Positions 1 to 9,515 of a stretch of 39,390 nucleotides of DNA are shown here, one piece after another (positions within the stretch are counted from its first letter, which is position 1; every line of letters begins with the position of its first letter). The stretch is from the NCBI GenBank assembly GCA_937989675.1, contig CALKRK010000176.1, forward strand, positions 1 to 39,390. The letters are read 5' to 3'. The notes below the pieces were generated by a model. That model saw only the letters and a list, made by a program, of their open reading frames with translations, was not told the DNA's origin and did no database searches. The position numbers and the translations under genes are program-made. The DNA is from an uncultured Arenicella sp. (GTDB taxonomy: Bacteria > Pseudomonadota > Gammaproteobacteria > Arenicellales > Arenicellaceae).

Positions 1-78
1 ATCGTAAGGGTAATTCAGTTGAATCTTTTCGAACGTAAGACCTTAGTTAAAATACTCAAACCGGATATCGGCAAGCAT

Positions 79-107
79 AAAAAAAGCGAGCCTCAAATGA
101 GGCTCGC
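79..107 (-). terminator. Intrinsic terminator downstream of fdxA
   Basis: A perfect 9-bp inverted repeat, GCGAGCCTC and GAGGCTCGC with loop AAAT (86-107), is followed on the minus strand by seven T residues (79-85). This is the classic Rho-independent layout. It lies 72 bases past the fdxA stop codon and would end the suhB-mutS-fdxA direction of transcription. Nothing else is recognisable in 1-179. Confidence 0.85.
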
Positions 108-179
108 GATATGATTTCAAAACTGTGGGACAGCAATGGCCGAGCGGCTCCTTTTTTTATTACGAATTTCTGTGTGCGA

Positions 180-503
180 TTAACGTTCTAGAAGTTTCAG
201 CTTGTCTTCTTTTTCAGCCCATTCATCCGCATCTTCGAGCGCGGGTTTCTTTTCTGTAATAACTGGCCAGATCGCTGAAAGTTCTTCGTTAAGTTCCAGG
301 TAGTGTTCTTCGTTCGATTCTAGGTCATCATCTGCAACAATTGCATTTACCGGGCATTCTGGCTCGCATAGGCTGCAATCGATGCACTCTTCTGGGTCGA
401 TAACCAGAAAGTTAGGGCCTTCGTGAAAACAGTCCACGGGGCAAACCTCAACACAATCAGTGTATTTACACTTGATGCATTCTTCTTTTACAACGTAGGT
501 CAT
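180..503 (-). CDS. fdxA: Seven-iron ferredoxin FdxA ([3Fe-4S][4Fe-4S])
   Basis: This is a 107-residue ferredoxin of the Azotobacter vinelandii FdI type, a cytoplasmic electron carrier with one [3Fe-4S] and one [4Fe-4S] cluster. The sequence shows the paired motifs [18 protein letters not shown] (Cys 9, 12, 17, 21, 25) and [13 protein letters not shown], plus the long C-terminal tail ending in LLER that is typical of this family. The ATG is preceded by GGAG at about 6 bases. A -10-like TAGAAT on the minus strand (525-530) lies 21 bases upstream, with only a weak -35. It lies downstream of mutS, a common gammaproteobacterial arrangement. The electron partner cannot be told from the sequence. 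Confidence 0.95.
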   Translation of the reverse strand: MTYVVKEECIKCKYTDCVEVCPVDCFHEGPNFLVIDPEECIDCSLCEPECPVNAIVADDDLESNEEHYLELNEELSAIWPVITEKKPALEDADEWAEKEDKLKLLER

Positions 504-641
504 GAGGAACTCCGTAACTTACTAATTCTATTAATGTTAAATCTATGGATTAAAGCTTATCGCGACCCGCAATCTTACCGGCTGGTCGATCAAAGATCGC
601 GTATTTTATGTGCAGACCCACATGAAATCAATGCGTGGTGG

Positions 642-3239
642 TTACTTCAGTAACGATTTAAGTTCGTACAGCAGTTCTAGGGCTTGTCGAGCTGTCATAT
701 TGTCAAGTTCGAGTTCGCCAATTTGCTGTTCAACTACTGAGTTTTGAGTCGTTTCTAGTGTTGTTGATTCCGGTGGTGCTAAATCCAAACTGTGTTGATG
801 TGTGCCATGCGTTTGTATGTGTGTTTCAAGTTCTATAAGCTTTTGCTTTGCGGTACTTAACACGCCAGTGGGTAGACCCGCTAGCCTGGCAACCTGAATG
901 CCATAACTTTGATTGGCTGGCCCGGCTTTTACATGATACATAAACACAATGTCTTGCCCGTGTTCAACGGCGTCTAAATGTACATTATTAACTGAATCGA
1001 GCTTTTCAGCGAGTTCTGTTATCTCGAAATAGTGGGTGGCGAATAAGCTAAACGCTTGTAAACGCTGAGCCAAATCAAGCGCGCATGCCCAGGCCAAGGA
1101 CAAACCATCGTAAGTCGAAGTGCCGCGGCCAATCTCATCGACTAAGACCAAGCTGTTTGGAGTGGCATTGCGCAGTATGTTTGCCATCTCGGTCATCTCG
1201 ACCATAAACGTTGAGCGCCCTCCGGCTAAATCATCGGCTGCGCCGATGCGAGTGAAGATCCGGTCAATTGGCCCAAGTGTTACATGGCTAGCTGGAACAA
1301 AACTGCCGGTGTAAGCAAGTAATGCAATGAGTGCATTTTGCCGCATATATGTACTTTTACCGCCCATGTTTGGGCCGGTAATTACATGCATGCGGGTAGC
1401 ATTATTGAGCTCTAAGTCGTTGGCAATAAATGGCTGTGTTTGATTGGCTTCGACGACTGGGTGGCGACCCTCTTGAATTGATATGCCTGCTTCGTCTACC
1501 AAATTTGGTTTGCAAAAATTTAGTGCAACAGCGCGTTCTGCAAAATTGCTGAGCACGTCAAGTTGAGCTAAGGCCTGTGCCATTGATTGAAGTTCGCTGA
1601 GATTAGGCTGCAACTGGTCGATAACCTGCTGATAGAGATATTTTTCTCGAGCCAATGCTTTTTCACGAGCACTTAAAACTTTGTCTTCGTACTCCTTTAG
1701 CTCTTCAGTAATGTACCGCTCAGCGTTTTTCAGTGTTTGGCGGCGAATATAGTGTTCTGGAACGGACTCTCCTTGAGCTTTACTGACTTCGATATAGAAC
1801 CCATGGACGCGGTTATATTTCACCTTCAGCGTGCTGATGCCAGTCTGTTCACGTTCGCGAGCCTCGAGCTGCACTAAAAATTCACCAGAATTTTTACTTA
1901 GTTGGTGCAATTCTTCAAATTCCGCATCGAACTCTGGACGAATCACTCCGCCTTCACGAATAACGGCAGCAGGTTCATCTAATATGGCGTCATCAAGTAG
2001 CGAGCGGTCGCGGTCAAAGGGGCCGAGCAATTGTGATTGTTGCAGCAGTAACGGGCTTTGAGCGCCACCAAGTTTTTGCTTGAGGGCAGGCAGGCAATGC
2101 AGTGCCTCACGTAAACGGACTAAATCTCTGGGGCGTGCGCTGTTCAAGGCTATGCGAGTTAAAATGCGTTCTATATCGCCACATTTTCGTAGTAGGTCAT
2201 GCACGCCTTGCTGATCTAGTTGGTTGATGAATTCTTCCACCGCCAATTGACGATAGCCAATAATCTGTCGATCAGTGATTGGGCCGTGCAGCCAACGCCT
2301 TAGCAAACGTGCTCCCATTGGGTTGGCGCATTTATCCATTAGCGCAACCAATGTGAAGTCACGGCCGCCAGATAAATTGGTTTCAATTTCCAAGTTCTGA
2401 CGGCTAGCGGCATCAATAATTAGAAAGTCGCTTTTCTGCGAAATGCCAAAATCATTAATATGTGGCATGGCGTCATATTGCATATCCTTGGTGTATTGCA
2501 ATAATGCGCCCGCGGCACTTACCGCGACAGGAAAATCTTGGCATCCGTAGGCAACCAGGTTTTTGGTATTGAATTGTCGGCACAGTAGTTCATTGGCCAC
2601 ATCGAAATCAAAATACCAATTTGGTATAGAATGGGCAGCGTCTAACTGGTTTTGTTCCAAGAGTGTGCTTTGTTCAGGCGCTAACAATTCAGCGGGTTGT
2701 AGCCGTTGTAGTTCTGCGTATACCTGATCGAGGTTGTCCAATTGTTGGGCTTTGAAATGACCTAGCGAAAGCTCAAGTGTGGCGATCGCGTAAATCCCGT
2801 TTCGTTGGTAAACAGCGGCTAAGATATTATCGCGGCGCTCATCCAGTAAGCTATCTTCAACTAGCGTACCAGGCGTCACAACGCGAACCACTTTGCGCTC
2901 TACTGGCCCTTTGCTGGTAGCGGGGTCGCCAATCTGTTCAGCAATGGCTACTGAGCGCCCAAGTTTGACTAGTTTGGCAAGATATTGGTCGACGCTGTGA
3001 AAAGGCACACCGGCCATCGGTATTGGTTCACCGCCTGATTTGCCTCGCTGAGTGAGAGTAATATCTAATAGCTGTGATGCTAACTCAGCGTCTTTGTAAA
3101 ACACTTCGTAGAAATCCCCCATGCGATAGAGCACCAAAGTATCGGGGTAATCTGCCTTGATGCGAAGATACTGCTGCATCATGGGCGTATGTTGTGTGCT
3201 TGGCGCTACTACGGACGGTGTCGAGGTGTTGGAAGTCAC
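642..3239 (-). CDS. mutS: DNA mismatch repair protein MutS
   Basis: MutS recognises mispaired bases and small loops and recruits MutL in methyl-directed mismatch repair. The 865-residue length is normal. The N-terminal mismatch-reading Phe-X-Glu is F43-Y44-E45 within GDFYEVF; the Walker A motif GPNMGGKST is at 622-630, followed by the ABC-type signature and Walker B ([13 protein letters not shown]). The start is GTG at 3237-3239 with no good ribosome binding site. The family motif HTPMMQQYL starts at residue 17, so a short N-terminal tail is expected; an internal ATG pair at residues 20-21 would cut into that motif. It lies 23 bases after suhB and is probably co-transcribed with it. Confidence 0.97.
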   Translation of the reverse strand: MTSNTSTPSVVAPSTQHTPMMQQYLRIKADYPDTLVLYRMGDFYEVFYKDAELASQLLDITLTQRGKSGGEPIPMAGVPFHSVDQYLAKLVKLGRSVAIAEQIGDPATSKGPVERKVVRVVTPGTLVEDSLLDERRDNILAAVYQRNGIYAIATLELSLGHFKAQQLDNLDQVYAELQRLQPAELLAPEQSTLLEQNQLDAAHSIPNWYFDFDVANELLCRQFNTKNLVAYGCQDFPVAVSAAGALLQYTKDMQYDAMPHINDFGISQKSDFLIIDAASRQNLEIETNLSGGRDFTLVALMDKCANPMGARLLRRWLHGPITDRQIIGYRQLAVEEFINQLDQQGVHDLLRKCGDIERILTRIALNSARPRDLVRLREALHCLPALKQKLGGAQSPLLLQQSQLLGPFDRDRSLLDDAILDEPAAVIREGGVIRPEFDAEFEELHQLSKNSGEFLVQLEAREREQTGISTLKVKYNRVHGFYIEVSKAQGESVPEHYIRRQTLKNAERYITEELKEYEDKVLSAREKALAREKYLYQQVIDQLQPNLSELQSMAQALAQLDVLSNFAERAVALNFCKPNLVDEAGISIQEGRHPVVEANQTQPFIANDLELNNATRMHVITGPNMGGKSTYMRQNALIALLAYTGSFVPASHVTLGPIDRIFTRIGAADDLAGGRSTFMVEMTEMANILRNATPNSLVLVDEIGRGTSTYDGLSLAWACALDLAQRLQAFSLFATHYFEITELAEKLDSVNNVHLDAVEHGQDIVFMYHVKAGPANQSYGIQVARLAGLPTGVLSTAKQKLIELETHIQTHGTHQHSLDLAPPESTTLETTQNSVVEQQIGELELDNMTARQALELLYELKSLLK

Positions 3240-3262
3240 AATAATAAGAGTTGCTTGGTAAC

Positions 3263-4072
3263 TTATCGGATATTACTAACCATGTGCTGAAGTTTTTCAT
3301 GCACGCGAGGGTTGCCGGCAACAACATTGCCAGATTTAAACACATCTGAGCTGCCGGAATAATCGGTGATCAAACCTCCTGCTTCTCGTATTAGTAAAGC
3401 GCCGGCTGCGATATCCCAGTCTTGCAACCCGAATTCCCAAAAACCGTCGTATCGGCCACAAGCAACGTAAGCAAGGTCCAATACTGATGAGCCGGTTCGA
3501 TGTACGCTTTGTGCTCTAGGCATCAATGCGGCAAAGGTCTTTAACCAAAGTTTTGTTTGCGCGCCTTCTCGATACGGAAAACCGGTGCAGAGCAAGCTGT
3601 CGGATAAGCGACTGACGTCAGATACTCTGATTCGGCGGCCTTCAAGTTGTGCGCCACCACCTTTACGAGCAGTGAATAACTCGTTTCGGATGGCGTCATA
3701 AATGACCGCAGCAACAATATCGTCTTTGAATTTTAAAGCGATGGATACGCAGCAATGCGGGTGCCCGTGGAGAAAGTTATGGGTGCCGTCTAATGGGTCG
3801 ATAATCCAACAGCACTCGCTGTCTCGGCCCAGGTCTCCGGCTTCTTCACTAATGATATTAAATTCGGGGTACGCTGTGTCGAGGTGATGCATTACTGTGC
3901 GCTCGGCCAGCAGATCGATCTCCGAAACCAGTTCAGTACGGCTCTTTGTATTGGTTTTTTTGCTGACCTTTACGCGGTCAAGTTGAGTGATGTTTTGGAC
4001 AATCACTTTACCCGCTTCACGAGCGGCGGTCGTGGCTACGTTTAACGCGCCAGCAATTAGGTTGGATTCCAT
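3263..4072 (-). CDS. suhB: Inositol-1-monophosphatase family protein SuhB
   Basis: A 269-residue Mg-dependent phosphatase of the inositol monophosphatase family; E. coli SuhB (267 residues) also takes part in rRNA antitermination complexes. The metal-binding motifs are visible: EEAGD, then DPLDGT in [13 protein letters not shown], and [15 protein letters not shown] near residue 220. The ATG is preceded by a G-rich stretch (CCGGGG) at about 9 bases. It is divergent from trmJ, so the 130-base gap between them must hold promoters for both directions; I could not assign convincing -35/-10 pairs. Substrate specificity (inositol phosphate or other sugar phosphates) is not decidable from sequence. 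Confidence 0.94.
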   Translation of the reverse strand: MESNLIAGALNVATTAAREAGKVIVQNITQLDRVKVSKKTNTKSRTELVSEIDLLAERTVMHHLDTAYPEFNIISEEAGDLGRDSECCWIIDPLDGTHNFLHGHPHCCVSIALKFKDDIVAAVIYDAIRNELFTARKGGGAQLEGRRIRVSDVSRLSDSLLCTGFPYREGAQTKLWLKTFAALMPRAQSVHRTGSSVLDLAYVACGRYDGFWEFGLQDWDIAAGALLIREAGGLITDYSGSSDVFKSGNVVAGNPRVHEKLQHMVSNIR

Positions 4073-4240
4073 ACAGAAGCCCCGGAGATCAGTTGTAAAA
4101 AAGCAGGTTCGGATTGTAACTGCGGGCTAACTAGAATAAAAGACGCTCAGCCTACTCAATGCAACATTATTTATGCGCAAAGCTGGCGTAACACGTAGAA
4201 TAGGGTGCCTTACTATTACCTAAGGCCTTATTTAAATTTC

Positions 4241-5035
4241 ATGGTATCTGAATTGTTAAATCAAATCCGAGTAGTGCTTGTTGAGCCAACTCATCCTGGC
4301 AATATTGGCGCCGTGGCACGATCAATTAAGACCATGGGCTTGTCGCGTCTGGTTTTAGTTAATCCGAAAAAATTTCCTCATTATGAGGCGACCAAACGGG
4401 CCGCTGGTGCGGAAAGTGTCTTAGACGAGACTGTTGTGGTTGCGTCGGTTGATGATGCGGTCGCGGATTGCACTTTGATACTTGGCACCTCAGTTAGAGA
4501 CCGCGAGGTGACATGGCCGACCCAAGACCCGCGTGAATCGGCGGTAAAGATGTTGAACCACCTAGGTGAGGTTGATCATCAAGTTGCGATTTTGTTTGGG
4601 CGTGAAAGTAGTGGGTTAACCAACTCTGAACTGGATTTATGTCAATCGCAGATACGAATTCCTGCGAATGCCGATTATAGCTCGTTAAATTTGGCCAGTG
4701 CGGTGCAAATTATTGCATATGAGTTGCGAATGCAGAGCCTTGCGATGCAAGCTCAGGAGAAATGTAACGGTCTAACAAACGATGTCATGAATGAGAAGGG
4801 TGTTAAGGAGCGCCAACAAGCGGCAAACAAAATGCAGCGAGATGGTCACATTCAACACTTGCAATCGATATTAGAGGCCCTAGATTTTATAAAGGCTAAG
4901 CCGCCAACCATGCTAATGCGTAAATTGACTCGCTTATACAACAAGGCCGATTTAACGATTGAAGAGATTCAGATTCTACGTGGAATATTGACGGCGGTGG
5001 AATCCTATATAAAAACCAACCCTAATTCAGAATAG
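4241..5035 (+). CDS. trmJ: tRNA (cytidine/uridine-2'-O)-methyltransferase TrmJ
   Basis: SPOUT-class methyltransferase that 2'-O-methylates position 32 of several tRNAs, using S-adenosylmethionine. Family motifs are clear: [23 protein letters not shown] near the N-terminus and the trefoil-knot motifs [13 protein letters not shown] and [15 protein letters not shown], followed by a C-terminal helical extension. The reading frame opens with GTG at 4205, but I prefer ATG 4241 (264 residues) because it puts the conserved IRVVLVE strand near the start, as in E. coli. No Shine-Dalgarno sequence is visible for either start. It is 17 bases upstream of cysE and likely shares its transcript. Confidence 0.93.
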   Translation: MVSELLNQIRVVLVEPTHPGNIGAVARSIKTMGLSRLVLVNPKKFPHYEATKRAAGAESVLDETVVVASVDDAVADCTLILGTSVRDREVTWPTQDPRESAVKMLNHLGEVDHQVAILFGRESSGLTNSELDLCQSQIRIPANADYSSLNLASAVQIIAYELRMQSLAMQAQEKCNGLTNDVMNEKGVKERQQAANKMQRDGHIQHLQSILEALDFIKAKPPTMLMRKLTRLYNKADLTIEEIQILRGILTAVESYIKTNPNSE

Positions 5036-5052
5036 AAGTAGCTAAATTCGAT

Positions 5053-5811
5053 ATGTTTACGCGAATCAAAGAAGATATTAATATTGTTTTCGAACGAGAC
5101 CCAGCCGCACGTCACGCACTTGAGGTTTTAACCACGTACCCGGGCGTTCATGCGGTGCTATTTCATCGCTTATCGCATGCGTGCTGGAATGTTGGCTTAA
5201 AATGGTTGGCGCGTTTTATTTCGCATCTTGCGCGCTGGTTCACTGGTATTGAAATTCACCCGGGAGCCAAACTTGGTCGACGTTTGTTTATTGATCACGG
5301 TATGGGAGTGGTAATTGGTGAAACGGCTGAAGTGGGTGATGATTGTACTTTGTATCACGGCGTTACCTTAGGAGGAACATCGTGGAGCAAGGGTAAACGA
5401 CACCCGACATTGGGGAACAATGTCGTTATCGGCGCAGGTGCGAAGGTTTTAGGCCCGATAAACATTGCCGACGATGCCCGTATTGGGTCAAACTCCGTTG
5501 TTGTAAAGGATGTTGAGCATGGCGCAACGATGGTTGGATTGCCGGCTCACGCGGTTGGTTCGGCTGAATATAATAGAGCAAATGGGCGCTTTGACGCTTA
5601 CGGGCATCAACCATCCAACGATGACCCGGTTGCATTGGCTATTCATGGTTTATGCAAACAAGTGAATTTACTGGATCGCTACAATCAAGATTTATTGGAA
5701 AAATTAAAGTCATCTGGCGTTGAGATCAGTGATATTGAATTACCTGAGATCAAAACAGATTGCATTGAATTAGAGCCGAAGTCTGAGTCTTCAAGCAAAC
5801 TTGAAGATTGA
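5053..5811 (+). CDS. cysE: Serine O-acetyltransferase CysE
   Basis: Catalyses acetyl-CoA + L-serine to O-acetylserine, the committed step of cysteine synthesis. The 252-residue protein has an N-terminal helical region (1-65) and a left-handed beta-helix of hexapeptide repeats (about 70-165). Family residues are seen in [26 protein letters not shown] and YHGVTLGGT. The C-terminal tail is acidic and Ser/Glu-rich (residues 215-252) and does not resemble the inhibitory tail of E. coli CysE, which may alter feedback or cysteine synthase docking (inference). It sits between trmJ and iscA, a position usually followed by iscR, which is absent here. Confidence 0.95.
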   Translation: MFTRIKEDINIVFERDPAARHALEVLTTYPGVHAVLFHRLSHACWNVGLKWLARFISHLARWFTGIEIHPGAKLGRRLFIDHGMGVVIGETAEVGDDCTLYHGVTLGGTSWSKGKRHPTLGNNVVIGAGAKVLGPINIADDARIGSNSVVVKDVEHGATMVGLPAHAVGSAEYNRANGRFDAYGHQPSNDDPVALAIHGLCKQVNLLDRYNQDLLEKLKSSGVEISDIELPEIKTDCIELEPKSESSSKLED

Positions 5812-5870
5812 TCGAATCAAAGTGGGCTCGCTGGCTTGCTTTTTAACCAAATACCTTCATATTAAACACT

Positions 5871-6194
5871 ATGATTACATTAACAGAATCAGCTGCTAAG
5901 CGGATTGCCGACCAATTAGATCGAAATCAGGCACTTGCGCTGCGTTTTGCTGCAAAGGAGTCGGGTTGTTCCGGTTACTCTTATGTTATGGACTTTGCTA
6001 AGTCTATAGAAGACCACGACACTGTTTTTGAACAGTTTGACGTGAAAGTGGTGGTGGATTCGAAGAGTTTACCGATATTAGAAGGTACCCAGATAGATTA
6101 TGTATCTGAAGGATTAAATCAAACTTTTAAGTTTTCAAACCCCAAAGCGACGGATGAATGCGGTTGTGGAGAGAGCTTCGCACTGCAGTCCTAA
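5871..6194 (+). CDS. iscA: A-type iron-sulfur carrier IscA
   Basis: A 107-residue A-type scaffold/carrier that accepts Fe-S clusters or iron and passes them to apoproteins. The three ligand cysteines are C33 in SGCSGYSY and C97 and C99 in DECGCGESF. The stretch VVVDSKSLPILEGTQIDYV and the DECGCGESF tail fit IscA better than ErpA or SufA. It lies 59 bases after cysE. The rest of the isc operon (iscR, iscS, iscU, hscBA, fdx) is not next to it, so the cluster assembly machinery must be encoded elsewhere. No clear ribosome binding site is seen before the ATG. Confidence 0.92.
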   Translation: MITLTESAAKRIADQLDRNQALALRFAAKESGCSGYSYVMDFAKSIEDHDTVFEQFDVKVVVDSKSLPILEGTQIDYVSEGLNQTFKFSNPKATDECGCGESFALQS

Positions 6195-6374
6195 CTCCCT
6201 GAAAGCCCCGTATTTTTATAGGTTAAAGCGATCATTGCCGGATTGTTAAAGAAATTTATCATTTAATCTGTGCTATTCACGATGAAAAGCCCTAGAATAA
6301 GCGCCTAGTGCAGGTCGCATGCACGAGTGTGTGACTTCTAACCATCCTAGACAAATTGAAGAGGGTTATCCGTC

Positions 6375-7412
6375 GTGAAAATCTCCCGAATGATTCCTAT
6401 TATTGCATCAAGCCTTGGTTTGATGCTGGCGTTGTCGAGCCATAGCGCTTCGGCACAAGAGTATAAAAAAATAACACGCTTAGGCACTTCGCAATCCGTC
6501 TGCCCCGGCGGTATACAAACGGCTGAGCAGCTACAAGCGTTCTTTGCGGAGAACCCTAATGTCGTGCGTACCATCTTAGCTGATTCCGGCTGGACCGGCA
6601 GTGCAGACGACTTAATAGCGGCCGTGGCAGCAGGTGAAATGATTGAACGCTCATACCCCGTCGGCACAAAACTGGCGTGGATGGGTGCTAAGAAAAAAGG
6701 TGAGTATATCGCGCACCCATATCGTGAATGGGCCGGTTCTCAGTCGTTTGAAGCCTTTCAGGTAAATGTATCAACAGGCTGTCAGGTATACCATATCGCG
6801 ATTCCAAAAGCGTGTTGTAACGTGTCTTTGATATCGGTTGACCCAGATACATCTACCGAGTGCGTTGCACCTGCTCCCGCGCCGGCACCAAAGGTTGCTC
6901 CGGTAGCCGAAGTTGTTGAACCAGTGGCTGAGAAAGCTAATCCTCTGGCGTTAGTGCCATTTTTTGGGCTATTGGCCGGTTCTGAAACGCGAGCTAGATT
7001 TGAAACGGCTTGGCAGATGGATATGAAAGATGCGTCTGGAATAGTCGGTTTACGCGCTGGTTTATTGAAACCAATTTCTTCTAAGACATCGTTGTTAGGT
7101 CAACTTACTTATGTCGATCGAAATGGTATTAACGTGGGTAACGTTTACCCTGAAAATAGCCTGTTTCTTGATGTAGGTGTTGAGCGTAAGCTGGGCAAAA
7201 GCGCATTTATCGGCGGCGGCATCGGCGCAGCAAACATTGATGAAAGTGATTTCCGGGATGCTTCTTTGTTCGGCCATGTTGGCGGTGACTTTGGTCGCAG
7301 CAACTTTCAGTGGTTCCTAGAAGGGCGTGTGTTTGATAGCGATTCAGACAATCACGGTTCGATTAGTGACAATAAAATGTTTAGCGCTGGTGTTCGGTAT
7401 CTTATAAAGTAA
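6375..7412 (+). CDS. Exported two-domain outer-membrane beta-barrel-like protein
   Basis: I do not recognise a named family. The 345-residue protein has a signal peptide (1-27, cleavage after ASA), a soluble domain (about 28-160) with five cysteines (43, 136, 147, 148, 163), an Ala/Pro/Val-rich linker (164-190), and a C-terminal part (about 195-345) of alternating polar/hydrophobic strands with many glycines. It ends in GVRYLIK, like an 8-stranded outer-membrane barrel. The start is GTG at 6375 with GAAGAGGG 9-10 bases upstream, one of the best ribosome binding sites in the window. It is flanked by 180 bases upstream and its own terminator downstream, so it is probably monocistronic. The domain order is inverse to OmpA, whose soluble domain follows the barrel. 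Confidence 0.8.
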   Translation: MKISRMIPIIASSLGLMLALSSHSASAQEYKKITRLGTSQSVCPGGIQTAEQLQAFFAENPNVVRTILADSGWTGSADDLIAAVAAGEMIERSYPVGTKLAWMGAKKKGEYIAHPYREWAGSQSFEAFQVNVSTGCQVYHIAIPKACCNVSLISVDPDTSTECVAPAPAPAPKVAPVAEVVEPVAEKANPLALVPFFGLLAGSETRARFETAWQMDMKDASGIVGLRAGLLKPISSKTSLLGQLTYVDRNGINVGNVYPENSLFLDVGVERKLGKSAFIGGGIGAANIDESDFRDASLFGHVGGDFGRSNFQWFLEGRVFDSDSDNHGSISDNKMFSAGVRYLIK

Positions 7413-7436
7413 GTTTCCAAGTTCCAAAACGGCATG

Positions 7437-7470
7437 AAAAAGCGGCTTTAAGCCGCTTTTTCTGCTTTTT
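7437..7470 (+). terminator. Intrinsic terminator after the outer-membrane protein gene
   Basis: A perfect 10-bp inverted repeat, AAAAAGCGGC and GCCGCTTTTT with loop TTTAA (7437-7461), continues into a T-rich run up to 7470. It is symmetrical enough to act in both directions, but all genes here run on the plus strand. It separates the outer-membrane protein gene from mtaB, which starts 14 bases later. Confidence 0.88.
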
Positions 7471-7484
7471 AAAGATTACATCTT

Positions 7485-8906
7485 ATGAGTCGAATTGAGA
7501 TAAAAGTTGAACAGATTGGGAGCCGCGCTCAGGCAAAAGCTCGCCCTGAGCGGGCAACTCAACCAATCTCAGCGTTGACAAAAAAAGTCGGTATTACAAC
7601 CTTGGGTTGTAAAGTCAACGCGTATGAATCTGAATTGATTGGCGAAACTTTGCAAACCCAAGACTGGCAAGTTGTACCGAATACTGATTTAGCTGATCTA
7701 TACCTCATTAATACATGTACGGTTACCAAGGAGGCTGATCGTCAAGCGAGGCAAGAAGTACGTAAAGCCGTAAAGCGTAACCCAGAAGCTTTGGTTGTCG
7801 TGACCGGTTGTTACGCACAAATGGATCCTGACACGGTAGCCGAGATACCCGGTGTTGATTTGGTGCTTGGCAATGACCGTAAGCTTGATATGCATAAACT
7901 GCTGCCTCAGCTGCAAGAGGGTGAACTACCTAAAGTAATGGTTGGTGACCTCGACCAGCATGTGAGCCTGCCAGACCAGTTGCTTGCGGGGTATGAGGCC
8001 TACACGCGCGCTTTTGTGCAAATTCAACAAGGTTGTGATCAAGGCTGTACGTTTTGCATCATTCATGTCGCGCGAGGTCCAAGTAGGTCATTGGCGCCGA
8101 GTTTGATTAAGCGACAAGTACAGCGTTTGGTATTAAACGGCTACCCAGAAATTGTGATCTGTGGAGTAGACCTTGGATCTTACGGCGAAGATTTTGGTTT
8201 TAATGATTCAAGCTTTGATTTAGTTGATCTCTTAGAGGAACTCTTACTATTGGAGTGCGACACGGACAATCCATTCAGAATCCGCCTGAGTTCGATAGAC
8301 CCGTATCATATTAGTGATAAATTAATCGAATTGATGGCCAGAGAGCCGCGAATTTGTCCGCACATTCATTTATCGCTTCAAAGTGGTAATACCCTGATCC
8401 TCAAGCGTATGAAGCGCCGTTACACAGCCGATCATGTGCGAGAGCGGATCGCGGCTATGCGAGCCGTGATACCAGAATTAGTGATGAGTGCGGACGTCAT
8501 GGTGGGGTTTCCGACCGAAACGGAACAACAATATCTGGACACCGAACAAATGCTTCGCGACATTGGTGTCGCGTTTCCTCACACTTTTTCTTACTCAGAG
8601 CGCAGTGGAACTCCGGCTGCGCGTATTCCCACTGATAAACAGGTACCGGTTGCAGAACGTAAAGACCGAAATGCACGTTTACGTAAAGCCGCTAAACCGT
8701 TACAACAAGCCTTGCGTGAGTCGAAATTAAACTCGAAAGCATGGGTATTGCCGGAAAAGGCCGCTAAAAAAGACGGTTATACTTTGTGCCGAGCTGAAGA
8801 TTATCTTGCGGTTTTGGTGCCCAGTTCGCATGTTGTGCAAGGTAAATGGGTCGAAGTGTGTTACAGCGCCATAGAAAACGAATTTTTGTTAGCCGAAACC
8901 ATCTAA
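7485..8906 (+). CDS. mtaB: tRNA (N6-threonylcarbamoyladenosine-37 C2)-methylthiotransferase MtaB
   Basis: Radical-SAM methylthiotransferase that converts t6A37 to ms2t6A37 in ANN-decoding tRNAs. The 473-residue protein carries the N-terminal cluster cysteines C42, C78 and C109 and the radical-SAM triad C184-X3-C188-X2-C191 (CDQGCTFC), followed by SSIDPYHI and HIHLSLQSGN. The N-terminus has about 33 basic/polar residues before the first strand (VGITTLGCKVN), longer than usual, so a later start is possible, but no better ATG is seen. There is no obvious Shine-Dalgarno sequence. It follows a terminator by 14 bases, so its promoter must lie in or upstream of the terminator or inside the N-terminal coding region. 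Confidence 0.92.
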   Translation: MSRIEIKVEQIGSRAQAKARPERATQPISALTKKVGITTLGCKVNAYESELIGETLQTQDWQVVPNTDLADLYLINTCTVTKEADRQARQEVRKAVKRNPEALVVVTGCYAQMDPDTVAEIPGVDLVLGNDRKLDMHKLLPQLQEGELPKVMVGDLDQHVSLPDQLLAGYEAYTRAFVQIQQGCDQGCTFCIIHVARGPSRSLAPSLIKRQVQRLVLNGYPEIVICGVDLGSYGEDFGFNDSSFDLVDLLEELLLLECDTDNPFRIRLSSIDPYHISDKLIELMAREPRICPHIHLSLQSGNTLILKRMKRRYTADHVRERIAAMRAVIPELVMSADVMVGFPTETEQQYLDTEQMLRDIGVAFPHTFSYSERSGTPAARIPTDKQVPVAERKDRNARLRKAAKPLQQALRESKLNSKAWVLPEKAAKKDGYTLCRAEDYLAVLVPSSHVVQGKWVEVCYSAIENEFLLAETI

Positions 8907-9034
8907 CTTCGGTTCGACTTCGTTAGTATTTATGCGGTCTTGGCGTTAGAATATGCGCCCCGGGGCATGGCTGAGAGTTTGTGGCCCGCCCGAATAACAA
9001 ACATCTAACTTATTTATTATTTTTGGAGTCTAAA

Positions 9035-9466
9035 ATGGCTGTTGAACGTACTCTTTCGATCATCAAACCTGATGCAGTTGCAAAGAATGTTATTGGTGAA
9101 ATCTATTCGCGTTTTGAAAAAGCGGGTTTGAATATTGTTGGCGCACGCATGATGCACCTAACCGAAGAGCAAGCCGGCGAATTCTATGCAGTGCATAAAG
9201 AACGTCCTTTCTATGGTGATTTAGTCTCTTTTATGACGTCTGGCCCAGTTATCGTGCAAGTATTGGAAGGTGAAAACGCAATCGCCGCACACCGTGACGT
9301 GATGGGAGCAACTAACCCAGCCGAAGCCGCTCCAGGAACTATTCGTGCTGATTTCGCCAGCAGTATCGATGAAAATGCGTGTCACGGGTCGGATGCGGCT
9401 GAAACGGCCGCTCAGGAAATCGAATTCTTTTTCGGCACTGACGGCGTTTGTGCGCGTACGCGTTAG
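9035..9466 (+). CDS. ndk: Nucleoside diphosphate kinase Ndk
   Basis: Transfers the gamma phosphate between nucleoside tri- and diphosphates through a phosphohistidine. The length of 143 residues matches the family exactly; K11 and the active-site His in NACHGSD (about residue 117) are present. I chose ATG 9035, preceded by TTTGGAGTC with 7-base spacing, rather than the in-frame GTG at 8981 that adds 18 unconserved residues. A -10-like TAGAAT lies at 8947-8952 but its -35 is weak. It begins the conserved block ndk-rlmN-pilW-rodZ-hisS. Confidence 0.97.
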   Translation: MAVERTLSIIKPDAVAKNVIGEIYSRFEKAGLNIVGARMMHLTEEQAGEFYAVHKERPFYGDLVSFMTSGPVIVQVLEGENAIAAHRDVMGATNPAEAAPGTIRADFASSIDENACHGSDAAETAAQEIEFFFGTDGVCARTR

Positions 9467-9515
9467 GCACTAATCGGTAGGAACTAACGTAACACTCCAA
9501 CTATCATGACTTGTG

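Noticed and set aside
131-160. Second terminator or tRNA remnant near GGCCGAGCGGCTCC followed by seven T
   Set aside because: The self-complementary part leaves a 2-base loop and no tRNA arms can be formed.
423-653. Open frame on the plus strand between fdxA and mutS
   Set aside because: It runs antisense through fdxA, has no recognisable protein pattern and no ribosome binding site.
4205-4240. GTG 4205 as trmJ start
   Set aside because: It adds 12 residues with no family match; ATG 4241 fits the family N-terminus better.
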